Shown here: in pieces, positions 10,273 through 19,197 of the stretch | Numbering within the stretch: the stretch's first letter is position 1 | Layout of the letters: each line of letters opens with the position of its first letter | Assembly: GCF_025345565.1 (NCBI RefSeq) | Contig: NZ_CP054475.1 | Coordinates: forward strand, 1-64,000 | Direction of reading: 5' to 3' | From: Thalassolituus hydrocarboniclasticus | GTDB lineage: Bacteria; Pseudomonadota; Gammaproteobacteria; Pseudomonadales; Oceanobacteraceae | DNA: 64,000 bases | Program-made: the position numbers and the translations under genes | Notes under the pieces: generated by a model | Databases searched by the model: none | Told to the model about the DNA's origin: nothing | Seen by the model: only the letters and a program-made list of their open reading frames with translations

Positions 10273-11103
10273 TCAGAAGCGTTTGCCGCTGCTGTCGGCA
10301 TCGACCATTTCACCGTCAAACGGCCGGGCTGAAATTTCATCCACCCGGTTGTTAATCCAGCTTTCACTCAGCTCGCTCAGTTGCGCAGTACTGAGATCGG
10401 TCGTTTCCATCACCGGGCTGATCACCAGATTAATGGTGCCCGGGCGTTTTACCCAGTTGTCATTTGGCCAGTGTTCGCCGGAGTTGTGGGCAATGGCAAT
10501 CACGGGCGCCTGACTTTTGGTGGCGAGCATAGCGCCGCCTTTGGAAAAGGCCTTACGCTTCCCTGGCGACACCCGGGTTCCTTCCGGAAACACCAGTACA
10601 TGGATACCGTTGTTCAGGCGATCGGCACCCTGAGTCAGCACCTGTTTCAGTGCATTGGTTTTGTGAGTGCGGTCGATAAAAATCGGGTGGATCATTTTCA
10701 GCGCCCAGCCAAAAAATGGCAGGTAGAGCAGCTCGCGTTTGACCACCTGCACATGAGGAGCGATCAGGGTTGGGATAAAAAACGTTTCCCAGGTGCTTTG
10801 GTGTTTGCTCAGCAGTACATAGCCGCGGCCATCGGCGGGAATATTCTCCCGTCCTTCCACCCGCCATTTTACTCCGCAGATCAGCCGCGCCGACCAGACC
10901 ACAATGTGGCAGTAAAACACCATGATGAAATAGTTACGCGCCTTCAGCGGCAGGAAGATGCCAATGACAAAGCTGGGAATAAACCAGACGAAGGTCAACA
11001 GTGCCAGCCAGCCGTAAAAAATAATGCTGCGCAGCTGCGCCAACCACAGGCGATAAGGCGTTACGCTGGCATCCGTGCCAGTTGCGTCCGGTTGTACAGC
11101 CAT
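10273..11103 (-). CDS. plsC: 1-acyl-glycerol-3-phosphate acyltransferase (PlsC type)
   Basis: The protein should acylate lysophosphatidic acid to phosphatidic acid at the inner membrane. The 276-residue product has two N-terminal hydrophobic segments (about residues 27-75). The acyltransferase block has motif I KHQSTWETFF (HX4E rather than the common HX4D, as in the NlaB-like subgroup), motif III VFPEGTRVSPG near residue 170 and PVIAIAHNSG near 200. In Pseudomonas this gene follows gmhB and glyQS on the same strand. Here it is on the same strand as gmhB but separated from it by two plus-strand lipoprotein genes. More than one acyltransferase of this type is common, so the symbol is a family assignment. 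Confidence 0.9.
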   Translation of the reverse strand: MAVQPDATGTDASVTPYRLWLAQLRSIIFYGWLALLTFVWFIPSFVIGIFLPLKARNYFIMVFYCHIVVWSARLICGVKWRVEGRENIPADGRGYVLLSKHQSTWETFFIPTLIAPHVQVVKRELLYLPFFGWALKMIHPIFIDRTHKTNALKQVLTQGADRLNNGIHVLVFPEGTRVSPGKRKAFSKGGAMLATKSQAPVIAIAHNSGEHWPNDNWVKRPGTINLVISPVMETTDLSTAQLSELSESWINNRVDEISARPFDGEMVDADSSGKRF

Positions 11104-11357
11104 AGGGATACCTTGCTCTGTGCTTATTGTAATGGGCGTTATTTATACCACTTAAGGCGCACTTCTCTTGTTACCTGAATTCCTCGGACTTTTTCCCGGC
11201 TGTAATTTAGCTCAGCCCTGTTGCGCGGAATCAGACTTTCTCACTAGTGGAGCCTGATTACTGTTTGGTACGACCGTATTGTATTGTTAATCTGCCGGAA
11301 CCTGTTTACTAACAGTGCTCGTAATAACAATAAAAACACGGCAACAAAGGACGTCGT

Positions 11358-12419
11358 ATGCATTCTTCCCCGTTTAAGTCGCTGGTGCTTGCCTGCGCCA
11401 TTGCCACACTGACCGCCTGTGGTGGTGCAGAAAATACTTCTCAGCAAACCTCTGACTCCACCAACCCCGCACCGGAAAATCCGCAACTGGCTACGAAAGA
11501 CGTCTCGTTTCGTCTGGATGTCAGCAACGCCCTGAATGCCGGGGTCAGTGCTACCCGTGCAGAGGTACGGGTGTTTAATGATTTGCTGGAGCGCTCATCA
11601 TCGGCGGATATCGCAGATCAGGCAGCAAGTATCAGTTTTACGGCTTTGCCATTGGGCAGCTACAGCATTGAGGTTAAGGTTTTTGATGGTACGACCCTGA
11701 TAGCCAGTGGTACAGGCTCAGCTCAGGTGAACGCCAATGACACCACAGCCGTTAACCTGCTCGTAAATCCGGTGACGGGTAATCTGGATGTTGCCATCTG
11801 CATGCCCGATATTGCCACGCAGTATTTTACCGGTGCCGGTGCAGGCACGCTCGTTCATCAGCCCGATGGAAACAATATTGATGATGACGATCAGCCTGCA
11901 GTACAGGCATACCATGCAATATTCGACGGCGTTACCGACATCAGCTATGACTTCCGTGTTGGAGATACCTTCCTGAATGACTGGAGTGCAGAATATCCAA
12001 CGACTTTCCTGACGGACCATGGTGCTTCTCTGCAGATTCATTCTGGCGAAAATTTGCTGCTGGATTTGTCCGGTTGTAATACACGGCTGATGGTGGAGAA
12101 AGGGGATAATCAGCTCAGCTTCTGGTATGCGCTGCCGCAGGCATATAACAAGTCAATCCGGGTCGATATAGTGAACATAGAGGTGGGAACGATAGAGACA
12201 AATGCACTGGCGATGGTAATCAATTTTATGGATACCGATGGCGATGCTGCTGTGAATACAATTACAAGATTAGCTGACATTGACTTCAGCAAATTTGAGC
12301 AACAAAGCATGATGCTTGGTGTACCTATGCCAACAGGTTCTACGGATGCTGTGAGCCTTGTGTTCGGTGGTCCCGAGGATTTATTGGAACAAGGCTTTTA
12401 TTTTTCATCGGTGGAATGA
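11358..12419 (+). CDS. Lipoprotein paralogue A (unknown function)
   Basis: The 353-residue product has a signal peptide with lipobox LTAC (Cys21), then a Ser/Thr/Asn/Pro-rich linker. An N-terminal domain (about residues 45-150) follows with a beta-sandwich look (DVSFRLDVSNALNAGVS near 48, LPLGSYSIEVKVFDG near 97). The C-terminal half is acidic, ending in IDFSKFEQQ and a short tail. The first 150 residues are nearly identical to the next gene (12617), while the C-terminal halves are clearly diverged. It is a tandem duplicate with its own terminator. No catalytic motif was seen; a binding or surface role is only a guess. Confidence 0.85.
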   Translation: MHSSPFKSLVLACAIATLTACGGAENTSQQTSDSTNPAPENPQLATKDVSFRLDVSNALNAGVSATRAEVRVFNDLLERSSSADIADQAASISFTALPLGSYSIEVKVFDGTTLIASGTGSAQVNANDTTAVNLLVNPVTGNLDVAICMPDIATQYFTGAGAGTLVHQPDGNNIDDDDQPAVQAYHAIFDGVTDISYDFRVGDTFLNDWSAEYPTTFLTDHGASLQIHSGENLLLDLSGCNTRLMVEKGDNQLSFWYALPQAYNKSIRVDIVNIEVGTIETNALAMVINFMDTDGDAAVNTITRLADIDFSKFEQQSMMLGVPMPTGSTDAVSLVFGGPEDLLEQGFYFSSVE

Positions 12420-12435
12420 ATTTATTAACGCAAAT

Positions 12436-12462
12436 AAAAAGCCGGCATTTGCCGGCTTTTTT
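12436..12462 (+). terminator. Terminator after lipoprotein A
   Basis: AAAAAGCCGGC and GCCGGCTTTTT pair around ATTT and run into a T-tract. It is almost the same sequence as the terminator after the paralogue, so it was probably duplicated with the gene. Confidence 0.9.
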
Positions 12463-12616
12463 ATGCTTATGCGGTACGAATGTACTACTAATAACTTATT
12501 AGTCATTAAGTGTGATATTTCTGGATGCGCAGATTCTGCCGCGCAGCCATGTTGTTATAGTAATTTGCGTCGGATGACGTAATCACAATAAAAACAATAA
12601 GTTCCAAGGATGTATT

Positions 12617-13696
12617 ATGCCTTCTTACCCGTTTAAACCCCTCGTCTTGGCTTGTGCCATTACGGCTCTCACTGCCTGTGGTGGTGCAGAAAATAATTCT
12701 CAGCAAACCTCTGACTCCATCAACCCTGCCCCAGAAAATCCGCAGCTGGCTACGAAAGATGTGTCTTTCCGTCTGGATGTGAGCAAAGCCCTGAATGTCG
12801 GGGTCAGTGCCACACGTGCAGAGGTGCGGGTGTTTAATGATTTGCTGGAGCGCTCATCATCGGCGGATATCGCAGATCAGGCAGCGAGTATCAGTTTTAC
12901 GGCTTTGCCACTGGGCAGCTACAGCATTGAGGTTAAGGTTTTTGACGAAGATAACCTGATCGCCACCGGGACGGGTTCAGCTCAGGTCAATGCCAATGAC
13001 ACAACGGCAGTTAGTCTGGTGGTGAACCCGGTAACGGGTAATCTGGATGTCGCCATTTGTATGCCGGATCTGGCAACAGAATATTTACATAATTCAGGCT
13101 CAGGCACACACAGTGAAAATCCCGATCAGCATTACTTTTCTGATAACGATCAGCCAGCCTTTCAGAGTTTTTTAGCATCGTTTAATGGCCTGGATGGCAA
13201 CCTGAGCTATAGCTACCGCATTGGTGATGTCTCTCTGGATGAAGAAGGGCGGTCACAATTGCCGCAGGCTTTATATACTGATCATGGTGCGAGCCTGACC
13301 ATCAGTAATGATACGGGTAAGGTTCTGAACTTGTCTGGTTGTAATACCCAGGTGGACGTTGAAGTTTTCAATAACGAAGTCGCGCTGGTTTTTACCATGC
13401 CGGAGCCTTATATCGATCAGCGAATGGTCGGTTCCGGTTTAACATTGGTCAGCATGAAATTTGATGGCCTGGCGATGGTTATCCGCTACTCCGGTAATGG
13501 TGCAGAAGCGATTCCTGCAGGTGCTCAGCGTTTAGCTGATATTGATTTCAGTAAGTTTACGCAGCGGCGTTTGTACCTTGGGGCGCCGGTTTCATCCCCT
13601 GATATGACAGGGTTTGAGTTGTTGCAGGCACAGATTATGGTGAACTCGGTCTTTAATCAGTTGGACCTCGGGTTGTACTGGTCCATTGTTGAATAA
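12617..13696 (+). CDS. Lipoprotein paralogue B (unknown function)
   Basis: The 359-residue product has the same plan as its upstream neighbour: lipobox LTAC with Cys21, linker, near-identical N-terminal domain to about residue 150, then a diverged C-terminal half. Shared landmarks in the second half include the NLSGCNTQ/DLSGCNTR segment, LAMVI and RLADIDFSKF, so the halves are homologous but much faster evolving. The leader sequence (AATNACAATAAAAACA) is also shared, so the duplication included the promoter-proximal region. AAGGA lies upstream of the ATG. Function unknown. Confidence 0.85.
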   Translation: MPSYPFKPLVLACAITALTACGGAENNSQQTSDSINPAPENPQLATKDVSFRLDVSKALNVGVSATRAEVRVFNDLLERSSSADIADQAASISFTALPLGSYSIEVKVFDEDNLIATGTGSAQVNANDTTAVSLVVNPVTGNLDVAICMPDLATEYLHNSGSGTHSENPDQHYFSDNDQPAFQSFLASFNGLDGNLSYSYRIGDVSLDEEGRSQLPQALYTDHGASLTISNDTGKVLNLSGCNTQVDVEVFNNEVALVFTMPEPYIDQRMVGSGLTLVSMKFDGLAMVIRYSGNGAEAIPAGAQRLADIDFSKFTQRRLYLGAPVSSPDMTGFELLQAQIMVNSVFNQLDLGLYWSIVE

Positions 13697-13719
13697 CTTC
13701 GCCGAATAAGTTGTGAAAT

Positions 13720-13746
13720 AAAAAGCCGGCTCTTGCCGGCTTTTTT
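13720..13746. terminator. Shared terminator, lipoprotein B and gmhB
   Basis: AAAAAGCCGGC (13720-13730) pairs with GCCGGCTTTTTT (13735-13746) around TCTT. It lies between convergent genes, abuts the gmhB stop codon at 13748-13750 and has A/T tracts on both sides, so it can act in both directions. Confidence 0.88.
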
Positions 13747-13747
13747 A

Positions 13748-14293
13748 TTATCCGTTTTTCAGCACAAAATCGGCAAACGCGGCGAGGTTATCAAACACCT
13801 GCGTCTGGCCAAGCCCGGCGTCGGCTAGCTTAGCTATGCTCTTCTCACCTTTACCGGTACGTACCAATGCCGGACGACAACCGGCAACAATACCGGCTTC
13901 TAAATCACGGATAGAATCGCCAACCATCCAGCAACCTTCGGCCGATGTGCCTAAGGCTTTTTCAATCTGGTGAATCAGGCCGGGCAAAGGTTTGCGGCAA
14001 TCACAATGGTCATCCGGGCCATGCGGACAGAAGGCAATATGAGCAAAGCGGCCGTTATGTTCTGCGGCCAGGTTGATCATTTTGCTGTGCATGGCTTCCA
14101 GATCGCCAAGGCTGAAGTAACCGCGCGCCAGACCGCTTTGATTTGTTGCCACTGCAATGGTGTAGCCAGCTTCACATAAGCGGCCAACAGCTTCTGCACT
14201 GCCGGTGATGGGCTGCCACTCATCCACAGATTTCACGTAGTCGTCAGAATCTTCGTTCAGAACACCATCGCGGTCGAGAATGATGAGTTTCAT
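13748..14293 (-). CDS. gmhB: D-glycero-beta-D-manno-heptose 1,7-bisphosphate 7-phosphatase
   Basis: GmhB removes the 7-phosphate from heptose bisphosphate in ADP-heptose synthesis for the LPS inner core. The 181-residue HAD-family protein has the nucleophile motif LDRDGVLNED at residues 5-14. A Cys/His zinc-binding loop (CPHGPDDHCDCRKPLPG, near 90-106) is diagnostic of GmhB, and GDSIRDLEAG follows near 130. The longest ORF starts at 14488, but the ATG at 14293 has a GGAGG site 5-6 bases upstream and gives the normal family length. In Pseudomonas it follows glyS directly; here about 4.9 kb of other genes intervene. Confidence 0.93.
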   Translation of the reverse strand: MKLIILDRDGVLNEDSDDYVKSVDEWQPITGSAEAVGRLCEAGYTIAVATNQSGLARGYFSLGDLEAMHSKMINLAAEHNGRFAHIAFCPHGPDDHCDCRKPLPGLIHQIEKALGTSAEGCWMVGDSIRDLEAGIVAGCRPALVRTGKGEKSIAKLADAGLGQTQVFDNLAAFADFVLKNG

Positions 14294-14514
14294 GTATGCC
14301 TCCGGGCAGACAAAAGTAAAGGGGGCGGAGTATAACGAACAGTAGCGTGGAATTAAAAACATGGTCTCACAGGCCAGTTCATCCGCTGCTGCTGATAAAT
14401 CTGCCTGAGTCTGAGCGGCAGGGCATGTTTGTATATTTTTGCCGGTGTTAGGCTCGGCGCTGCAAGCCTTCCGCGGTGAAGCGCTCAAGCCCTCAGCGAT
14501 AAAGGATACTGACT

Positions 14515-16203
14515 ATGGAAAGTTTATTGCGCCGCCATCTGGCGGCTGCCACATTACTCAGCCTTGGTTTATTAATCACCGGATGTGGTGACAAAACCCA
14601 GGACGACATGGCCACCGCTGCCATAACAACTTCAGCAGTTAACGGCACCGCGGCAGGCACCTGCAGCGGTACTTATCCAAGTTACTGGCAGGACCCGGCC
14701 GCCAAATTCAGCAATATGTGGAAAGGTCAGGAAGTCAGCAACGTACCACCTGCCGACTGGCAGGGCCCGGTGTTCCGCATATCCGACAAGTATCCGCGTC
14801 AGCCGGTGGATGACCGTGCGGCACAGCCGTGGCGTGATGCACGCTTTGATGCCCTGTTCAGAACAGACACTCCGGCCGCGCAGAAAAAACAGCTGGCGTA
14901 TGATTACAGCTGGCTGGTGATGAATTACATCCAGGAAGGCAACGTTAACCGTCCCGGGATCGAAGACTGGGATGTGTGTAATAACAGCGTACGTCCGTGG
15001 TACAGCATTCCTTTCCAGACTTACGATGCCATGAGCGGGCGTGAGTTTACCCACGGCCTGACCCGCGAAGCACCGGTCACCTTCTCCACACCACAAGGTG
15101 CAATCGATACCACCATGTGGGCGGTTGGCTTCTTTAATGCAACGGCTGCTTATACGTTGGGCACTGTCTGGCAGGCAGACGGCACGGCGAAAATTCCGGC
15201 TAACGATGTGAGTTTTGATGAAGGCGCCGTTGTCGGTAAGCCACTGTTTAATACCTCCACTCCGGAACAGTTACCGGTGCTGGCAAATCAGCCCGCCTGG
15301 AATGCCAATATCTCCGATCCGTCATTCTGTAAATGCAAACCAGCGAAGGGCAATGAGTGTACGCTGATTGAAGAAAGCCAGCAGTGTCCGCGCAGCACGA
15401 CAGAGTGGAACGATGTGCGCCTGCTGCAGTTTGATTTTGCGGTAAAAGACAGCCGTGCGCCGGGAACGCAATGGGTATTCGGCACCTTTGTTGCCGATGG
15501 TCAGCGCAAAGCCAAAGAGGCCGATCCGTGGCTGCGCATCAGTCTGCTGGGGGTGATGTGGGGCAACGACACGCCACCGGATGGCAAACTTGCGCACAAC
15601 TATCCGCTGGATGTGAAAAAGAACGGTTTTATGGAAGAAGTTATTTTCTGGGATACCGTGAACGAACTGAATAAATACGGCGGCGCTAACCCGATGCAGC
15701 GCATGGGGCATCTGGGTTGTAATTATCGTCTGAACGGTCCGGCCGATAATGCCAACAGTTCGTGCATGTCCTGCCATGGTACAGCCTCGGTACCGGACAG
15801 CAATTTTGATACGCCGCCGCTGCTGTCACAGTTTTCGGGTATCACCAAAGAATGCGTAACCCCTGATCCTGAAAATCCGTTAGTTGGTGTCGATCGCAGT
15901 GGCAGTAAAGCAACGGTGAATAATGGTGTCAGCTTTGCCAATATCGACAGTATTTATTTTGCCAATGTACCGGCAGCGGCACCTTTTAATATGACCGTTG
16001 AAACTGATAACGGACCGGTTAATGTCATGGGCAATGGTGTTCCGGATTATGCCAGCGGCCGTAAGAGCTGGATTTCTCTCGATTATTCTTTGCAGCTGTC
16101 TATTTCATTAACCCAATGGATGCAATGGCAGGAAAACAGCGATGATCCGGTGGCAGAACGGATTCACTTTAAAGAAATACGCCGTGGTGTGAAGGAAAAT
16201 TAA
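14515..16203 (+). CDS. Large lipoprotein with one CxxCH motif
   Basis: I do not recognise a named family. The 562-residue product has a lipoprotein signal (basic N-terminus, lipobox ITGC with Cys24). One CMSCH motif at residues 417-421 could bind a single c-type heme. Other cysteines occur in pairs near residues 270-290 (CKCKP ... NECTLIEESQQC) and could form disulphides or bind metal. The protein is rich in Trp, Asn and Asp, as expected of an exported globular protein. AAGGA at 14503-14507 supports the start. It is divergent from gmhB and has its own terminator. An extracytoplasmic electron-transfer or oxidase-like role is possible but unproven. Confidence 0.82.
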   Translation: MESLLRRHLAAATLLSLGLLITGCGDKTQDDMATAAITTSAVNGTAAGTCSGTYPSYWQDPAAKFSNMWKGQEVSNVPPADWQGPVFRISDKYPRQPVDDRAAQPWRDARFDALFRTDTPAAQKKQLAYDYSWLVMNYIQEGNVNRPGIEDWDVCNNSVRPWYSIPFQTYDAMSGREFTHGLTREAPVTFSTPQGAIDTTMWAVGFFNATAAYTLGTVWQADGTAKIPANDVSFDEGAVVGKPLFNTSTPEQLPVLANQPAWNANISDPSFCKCKPAKGNECTLIEESQQCPRSTTEWNDVRLLQFDFAVKDSRAPGTQWVFGTFVADGQRKAKEADPWLRISLLGVMWGNDTPPDGKLAHNYPLDVKKNGFMEEVIFWDTVNELNKYGGANPMQRMGHLGCNYRLNGPADNANSSCMSCHGTASVPDSNFDTPPLLSQFSGITKECVTPDPENPLVGVDRSGSKATVNNGVSFANIDSIYFANVPAAAPFNMTVETDNGPVNVMGNGVPDYASGRKSWISLDYSLQLSISLTQWMQWQENSDDPVAERIHFKEIRRGVKEN

Positions 16204-16230
16204 GCGGAATTAATTTCAGTGTACGAAAAT

Positions 16231-16261
16231 AAAAAGCCCGGCTGATTGAGCCGGGCTTTTT
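16231..16261. terminator. Shared terminator between convergent genes
   Basis: AAAAAGCCCGGCT (16231-16243) pairs with AGCCGGGCTTTTT (16249-16261) around GATTG. It lies just before the stop of the minus-strand lipoprotein at 16264 and can act on both strands. Confidence 0.9.
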
Positions 16262-16263
16262 AT

Positions 16264-17436
16264 TTATCTCGGGCGATTGTCTAAGCTGGTCAGCTGCAGC
16301 ATTCGGGCACCGGTTTCATAACGTTTACCGTTATCCAGAGTGGCAAACCAGTATGCCAGATCATCTTTGCTGACGGCCGGAATATTCAGTGTCATTTCCG
16401 GCAGGCTGTTCAGATCCAGCAGGGTGAATGAAAAGCTGTCAGTATCATTTATTGAAGGTTCAAGATAGTAATCCGTATCGACGTAAGTACCTGTAGCGCT
16501 GTCGTAGGTGTCGAACTCTAAATGGATCTGAGATGGTGATAAATCATCAAAATTCCATGCCTGATAGCTGATGGTTGCGCTGGTACCATCCTGTGTAAAA
16601 ACGACATCCGATAATTCAGGCTCAGCAGGTGCTGCTGCTAATTCCAGAACAGTATCAGGATTGCTGAGGTAGCGGTTGTACGCGGAGTCATCGCCAAACT
16701 GCCAGTTCACGCGAAACATATCACCAGCCGAACGCATACTGGCAGGAATAGAGATTACCGGATAATTGTCTGCCGAGTAGAGTGACAGCGGCAGGCTGAT
16801 ATCTGCTAACTCATAATCAAGGTTGTAGTTAAAGCCATTTTTATCCGCGACCACTTCATAGCTGACTTCTGCAGCATAGTTTTCGTCGGTGAAGTCAATC
16901 TGCGGCGTATCACCATCGGCCAGCGTCCAGTTGGTGCGCTTGAAGAAAAAAGCTTTCTGATCGGAAGCGCGATAACCGGTTGCGACAACAGTGCGTGGTG
17001 TATTTTTCTGATTCAGCACAACCCGGCCATTGCTATTGATTTCCATTGAATCAGAAACATCCAAATACTGAACGCCAATGCCGGGTGCGACATAGCTGAA
17101 GGTTACTTCAGGGTTTTCTATCGACGCATCATCACAAGAGTCAATTTCGCTACTGAGGCTTTGGCTGATAAAGTTCTGGCTCATATCAACGTCATAGCGG
17201 TTGCTGTCCTGGCAAATGGTAATAACAGATACCATTGCTCCATCGTCAGGCAGGGTAAAGGCATTATTGCCCACTGCCAGTTTTTGCCAGTCACCGTTAT
17301 CAATACGAACAGCCGAATAGCTTGTGGAGGTGTTAACGAGAGTTAGCTTAAGTGGCTCAGATGAGCCGCCAGAGCTACCGCCTCCACAGGCAGTCAGCAG
17401 AATAATTGCAGAAAAAAGTGCGGTTTGTTTAAACAT
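16264..17436 (-). CDS. Predicted lipoprotein of unknown function
   Basis: The 390-residue product has a lipoprotein signal peptide with lipobox LTAC (Cys17) followed by a Gly/Ser linker (GGGSSGGSS), a common outer-membrane lipoprotein tether. The rest is acidic, with many Tyr, Asp and Ser residues and alternating hydrophobic stretches, suggesting beta-sandwich domains. One Cys pair (about residues 77 and 100) may form a disulphide. No enzymatic motif was seen. It follows the GlyGly-CTERM-like gene on the same strand but a terminator lies between them, so they are probably separate transcripts. Confidence 0.82.
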   Translation of the reverse strand: MFKQTALFSAIILLTACGGGSSGGSSEPLKLTLVNTSTSYSAVRIDNGDWQKLAVGNNAFTLPDDGAMVSVITICQDSNRYDVDMSQNFISQSLSSEIDSCDDASIENPEVTFSYVAPGIGVQYLDVSDSMEINSNGRVVLNQKNTPRTVVATGYRASDQKAFFFKRTNWTLADGDTPQIDFTDENYAAEVSYEVVADKNGFNYNLDYELADISLPLSLYSADNYPVISIPASMRSAGDMFRVNWQFGDDSAYNRYLSNPDTVLELAAAPAEPELSDVVFTQDGTSATISYQAWNFDDLSPSQIHLEFDTYDSATGTYVDTDYYLEPSINDTDSFSFTLLDLNSLPEMTLNIPAVSKDDLAYWFATLDNGKRYETGARMLQLTSLDNRPR

Positions 17437-17469
17437 ATTTCATCCTTTGAAATAGAGAGGTAGTCAATA

Positions 17470-17498
17470 AAAAGGCAGCCTGAATCAGGCTGCCTTTT
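17470..17498 (-). terminator. Terminator after the GlyGly-CTERM-like gene
   Basis: AAAAGGCAGCCTG and CAGGCTGCCTTTT form a long perfect stem with a very small loop. It lies between two minus-strand genes, downstream of the gene at 17529. Confidence 0.85.
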
Positions 17499-17528
17499 AA
17501 TATAAAACGGGTGTTGTAATCCCGGATC

Positions 17529-19007
17529 TTACCGGCGGCGTAATGATACAACAAATGAGAAGAGCAACAGTAACCAGCTGGCGCCACCCGAGCTTGAGCT
17601 GCTGCTGGCATCCGTTACGGGCAGCGACTCAAAGGTGCTTTCGTCACAGAGTCTGCGTTCACAGGCCAGATACTCAATCGATGGCGTTCCCGGTGGCAGT
17701 AACAGGCTGGCTTCTATGATGACGCTCTCTTGCGCCAGCAGCGGCTCATTCGGCTGACAGTTGATATAGGTAGCGTCTTCGCGGTCATCTACAAATACAT
17801 AGCAATCTCCACCAGCGATGCTGGCGCTGACGTTATAGCGTGTGTCTGGGCCTGGAAGCGTTTCTGGATCTGGAATCGTTTCTGCGTCTCCGATTGGCTC
17901 TGCGCTGAATGGCAGGCGCAGGTAAATTTCAGGGTTGCCGCTTTCGCTGCCCTGATTTTTCACCACAAAGGTCAGGTTCTGCGCGCTATTTGCGTTGGTG
18001 CGGATGTTCTTTGGCAGGCTGGTAAATACATAGTCGCTCAGCGGTCCGCGGGTGGTAAAGCCGACCGGAGTGCTCCAGACTGAGCTTTCGCCGGTTGCGG
18101 CTCTGGCCCGTACCTGCACCTGATACTCAGAGAATTGCTGCAATGCAGTCTCAGGTGTTGCCTGGCTTGTTCCGGACTCTGTAACAGTGACCAGTGGTTT
18201 GCCGTAATTCATGAAAGGACTTTCCGGATAGAGGAAAGGCTGGCGTTCCACACCCCCCCAACCAGACTGCACATAGCATTGCATTGAAAACATAGTCTGA
18301 GCCGGGACAGTGTGCTCCTTTAGTTCAGTTTTATATGCAGGCAGGGTGGAGTTTATTGGGCCTTTTAGCGTTCCGTCTGAACGTAGCTGGCAGCCGACTT
18401 CGCTGTTGCTCAGGGAGAAGAGCTCGTTGTTGAGATCGTTTGGCTTCGATTTCAGGCCGACACTTTTAATGACCTGGGTGTTGCCATCAATCAGAAACAG
18501 GGCCTGCAACGCAGCGTCCCAGTTAACAGAGCCACCATCATTTTTCTGGTGCCAGTTGATGATAATACGGTTGCTAAGCCTGCTAACGCTTATCACGCCA
18601 CTCAGGTCAGAGGGCTGGCTGTAGCGGGTGGTGCTGGGATTGAGAATGGTGCGGGCCAGAATGTCACCGTTTTCGGCCAGCAGTTCGGCTTTGCCTTCAT
18701 AGTAAATACGCAGGGTTGAGACGTTGGCGCCATCGAGGGTTACGCCTTCTACCGGAAAGGGAATATCCTGATATTGGCCCATGGCATTTTTTGCCCAGCC
18801 ACCCACCAGCTGCACATAGGATGATGGATAGCTCGCAAGCCAGTCGGTTGCACCAGAGGCATCCGATGTGAAGGTCGGCAGGGTGTCGACGTTCTCCGCA
18901 TTATCGGCAGGCGAGGTGATGGTTGGCGTAGGAGGCAGAGTGGCGCCAGCCAGAGCGGTCTGGGCAATAAACGCCGCAGCGAGTATGGGCAGGGTTTTCT
19001 TCAGCAT
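17529..19007 (-). CDS. Exported protein with GlyGly-CTERM-like sorting tail
   Basis: The 492-residue product has a cleavable Sec signal (MLKKTLPILAAAFIAQTALA). A Pro/Thr-rich N-terminal segment and a domain of unknown type follow. Around residues 295-340 is a fibronectin III-like segment (EYQVQVRARAATGESSVWS), then a Cys-containing beta-rich region. The last 25 residues are a Ser run, Gly-Gly, a hydrophobic helix and Arg-Arg-Arg. That tripartite tail matches the GlyGly-CTERM pattern, which in other bacteria is processed by a rhombosortase for surface delivery. No rhombosortase is in the window. The role is unknown; surface display is inferred. Confidence 0.82.
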   Translation of the reverse strand: MLKKTLPILAAAFIAQTALAGATLPPTPTITSPADNAENVDTLPTFTSDASGATDWLASYPSSYVQLVGGWAKNAMGQYQDIPFPVEGVTLDGANVSTLRIYYEGKAELLAENGDILARTILNPSTTRYSQPSDLSGVISVSRLSNRIIINWHQKNDGGSVNWDAALQALFLIDGNTQVIKSVGLKSKPNDLNNELFSLSNSEVGCQLRSDGTLKGPINSTLPAYKTELKEHTVPAQTMFSMQCYVQSGWGGVERQPFLYPESPFMNYGKPLVTVTESGTSQATPETALQQFSEYQVQVRARAATGESSVWSTPVGFTTRGPLSDYVFTSLPKNIRTNANSAQNLTFVVKNQGSESGNPEIYLRLPFSAEPIGDAETIPDPETLPGPDTRYNVSASIAGGDCYVFVDDREDATYINCQPNEPLLAQESVIIEASLLLPPGTPSIEYLACERRLCDESTFESLPVTDASSSSSSGGASWLLLLFSFVVSLRRR

Positions 19008-19142
19008 AACAATCCTTTACGACTTAACTTCCGGGGTATTGTTGATCAATTGGTCAATTTCCGGGCAGTGTACCTAAATCGCTAAGCAAAGAAAGAATGC
19101 AGATCAAGAAGTTTGTCTCAATTTGTCTCAACTTTTCTCATA

Positions 19143-19179
19143 AAAAAACGGGAGCGCCTTGCGGCTGCTCCCGTTTTTT
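19143..19179 (-). terminator. Terminator after glyQS
   Basis: AAAAAACGGGAGC (19143-19155) pairs with GCTCCCGTTTTTT (19167-19179). The 11-base loop contains a further GCC/GGC pairing. It is placed 19 bases beyond the glyS stop on the minus strand. Confidence 0.9.
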
Positions 19180-19197
19180 ATGCTGCTGAAGTGAGGC

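Noticed and set aside
14294-14488. N-terminal extension of gmhB
   Set aside because: It adds 65 residues not seen in the family, and the internal ATG has a strong GGAGG site.
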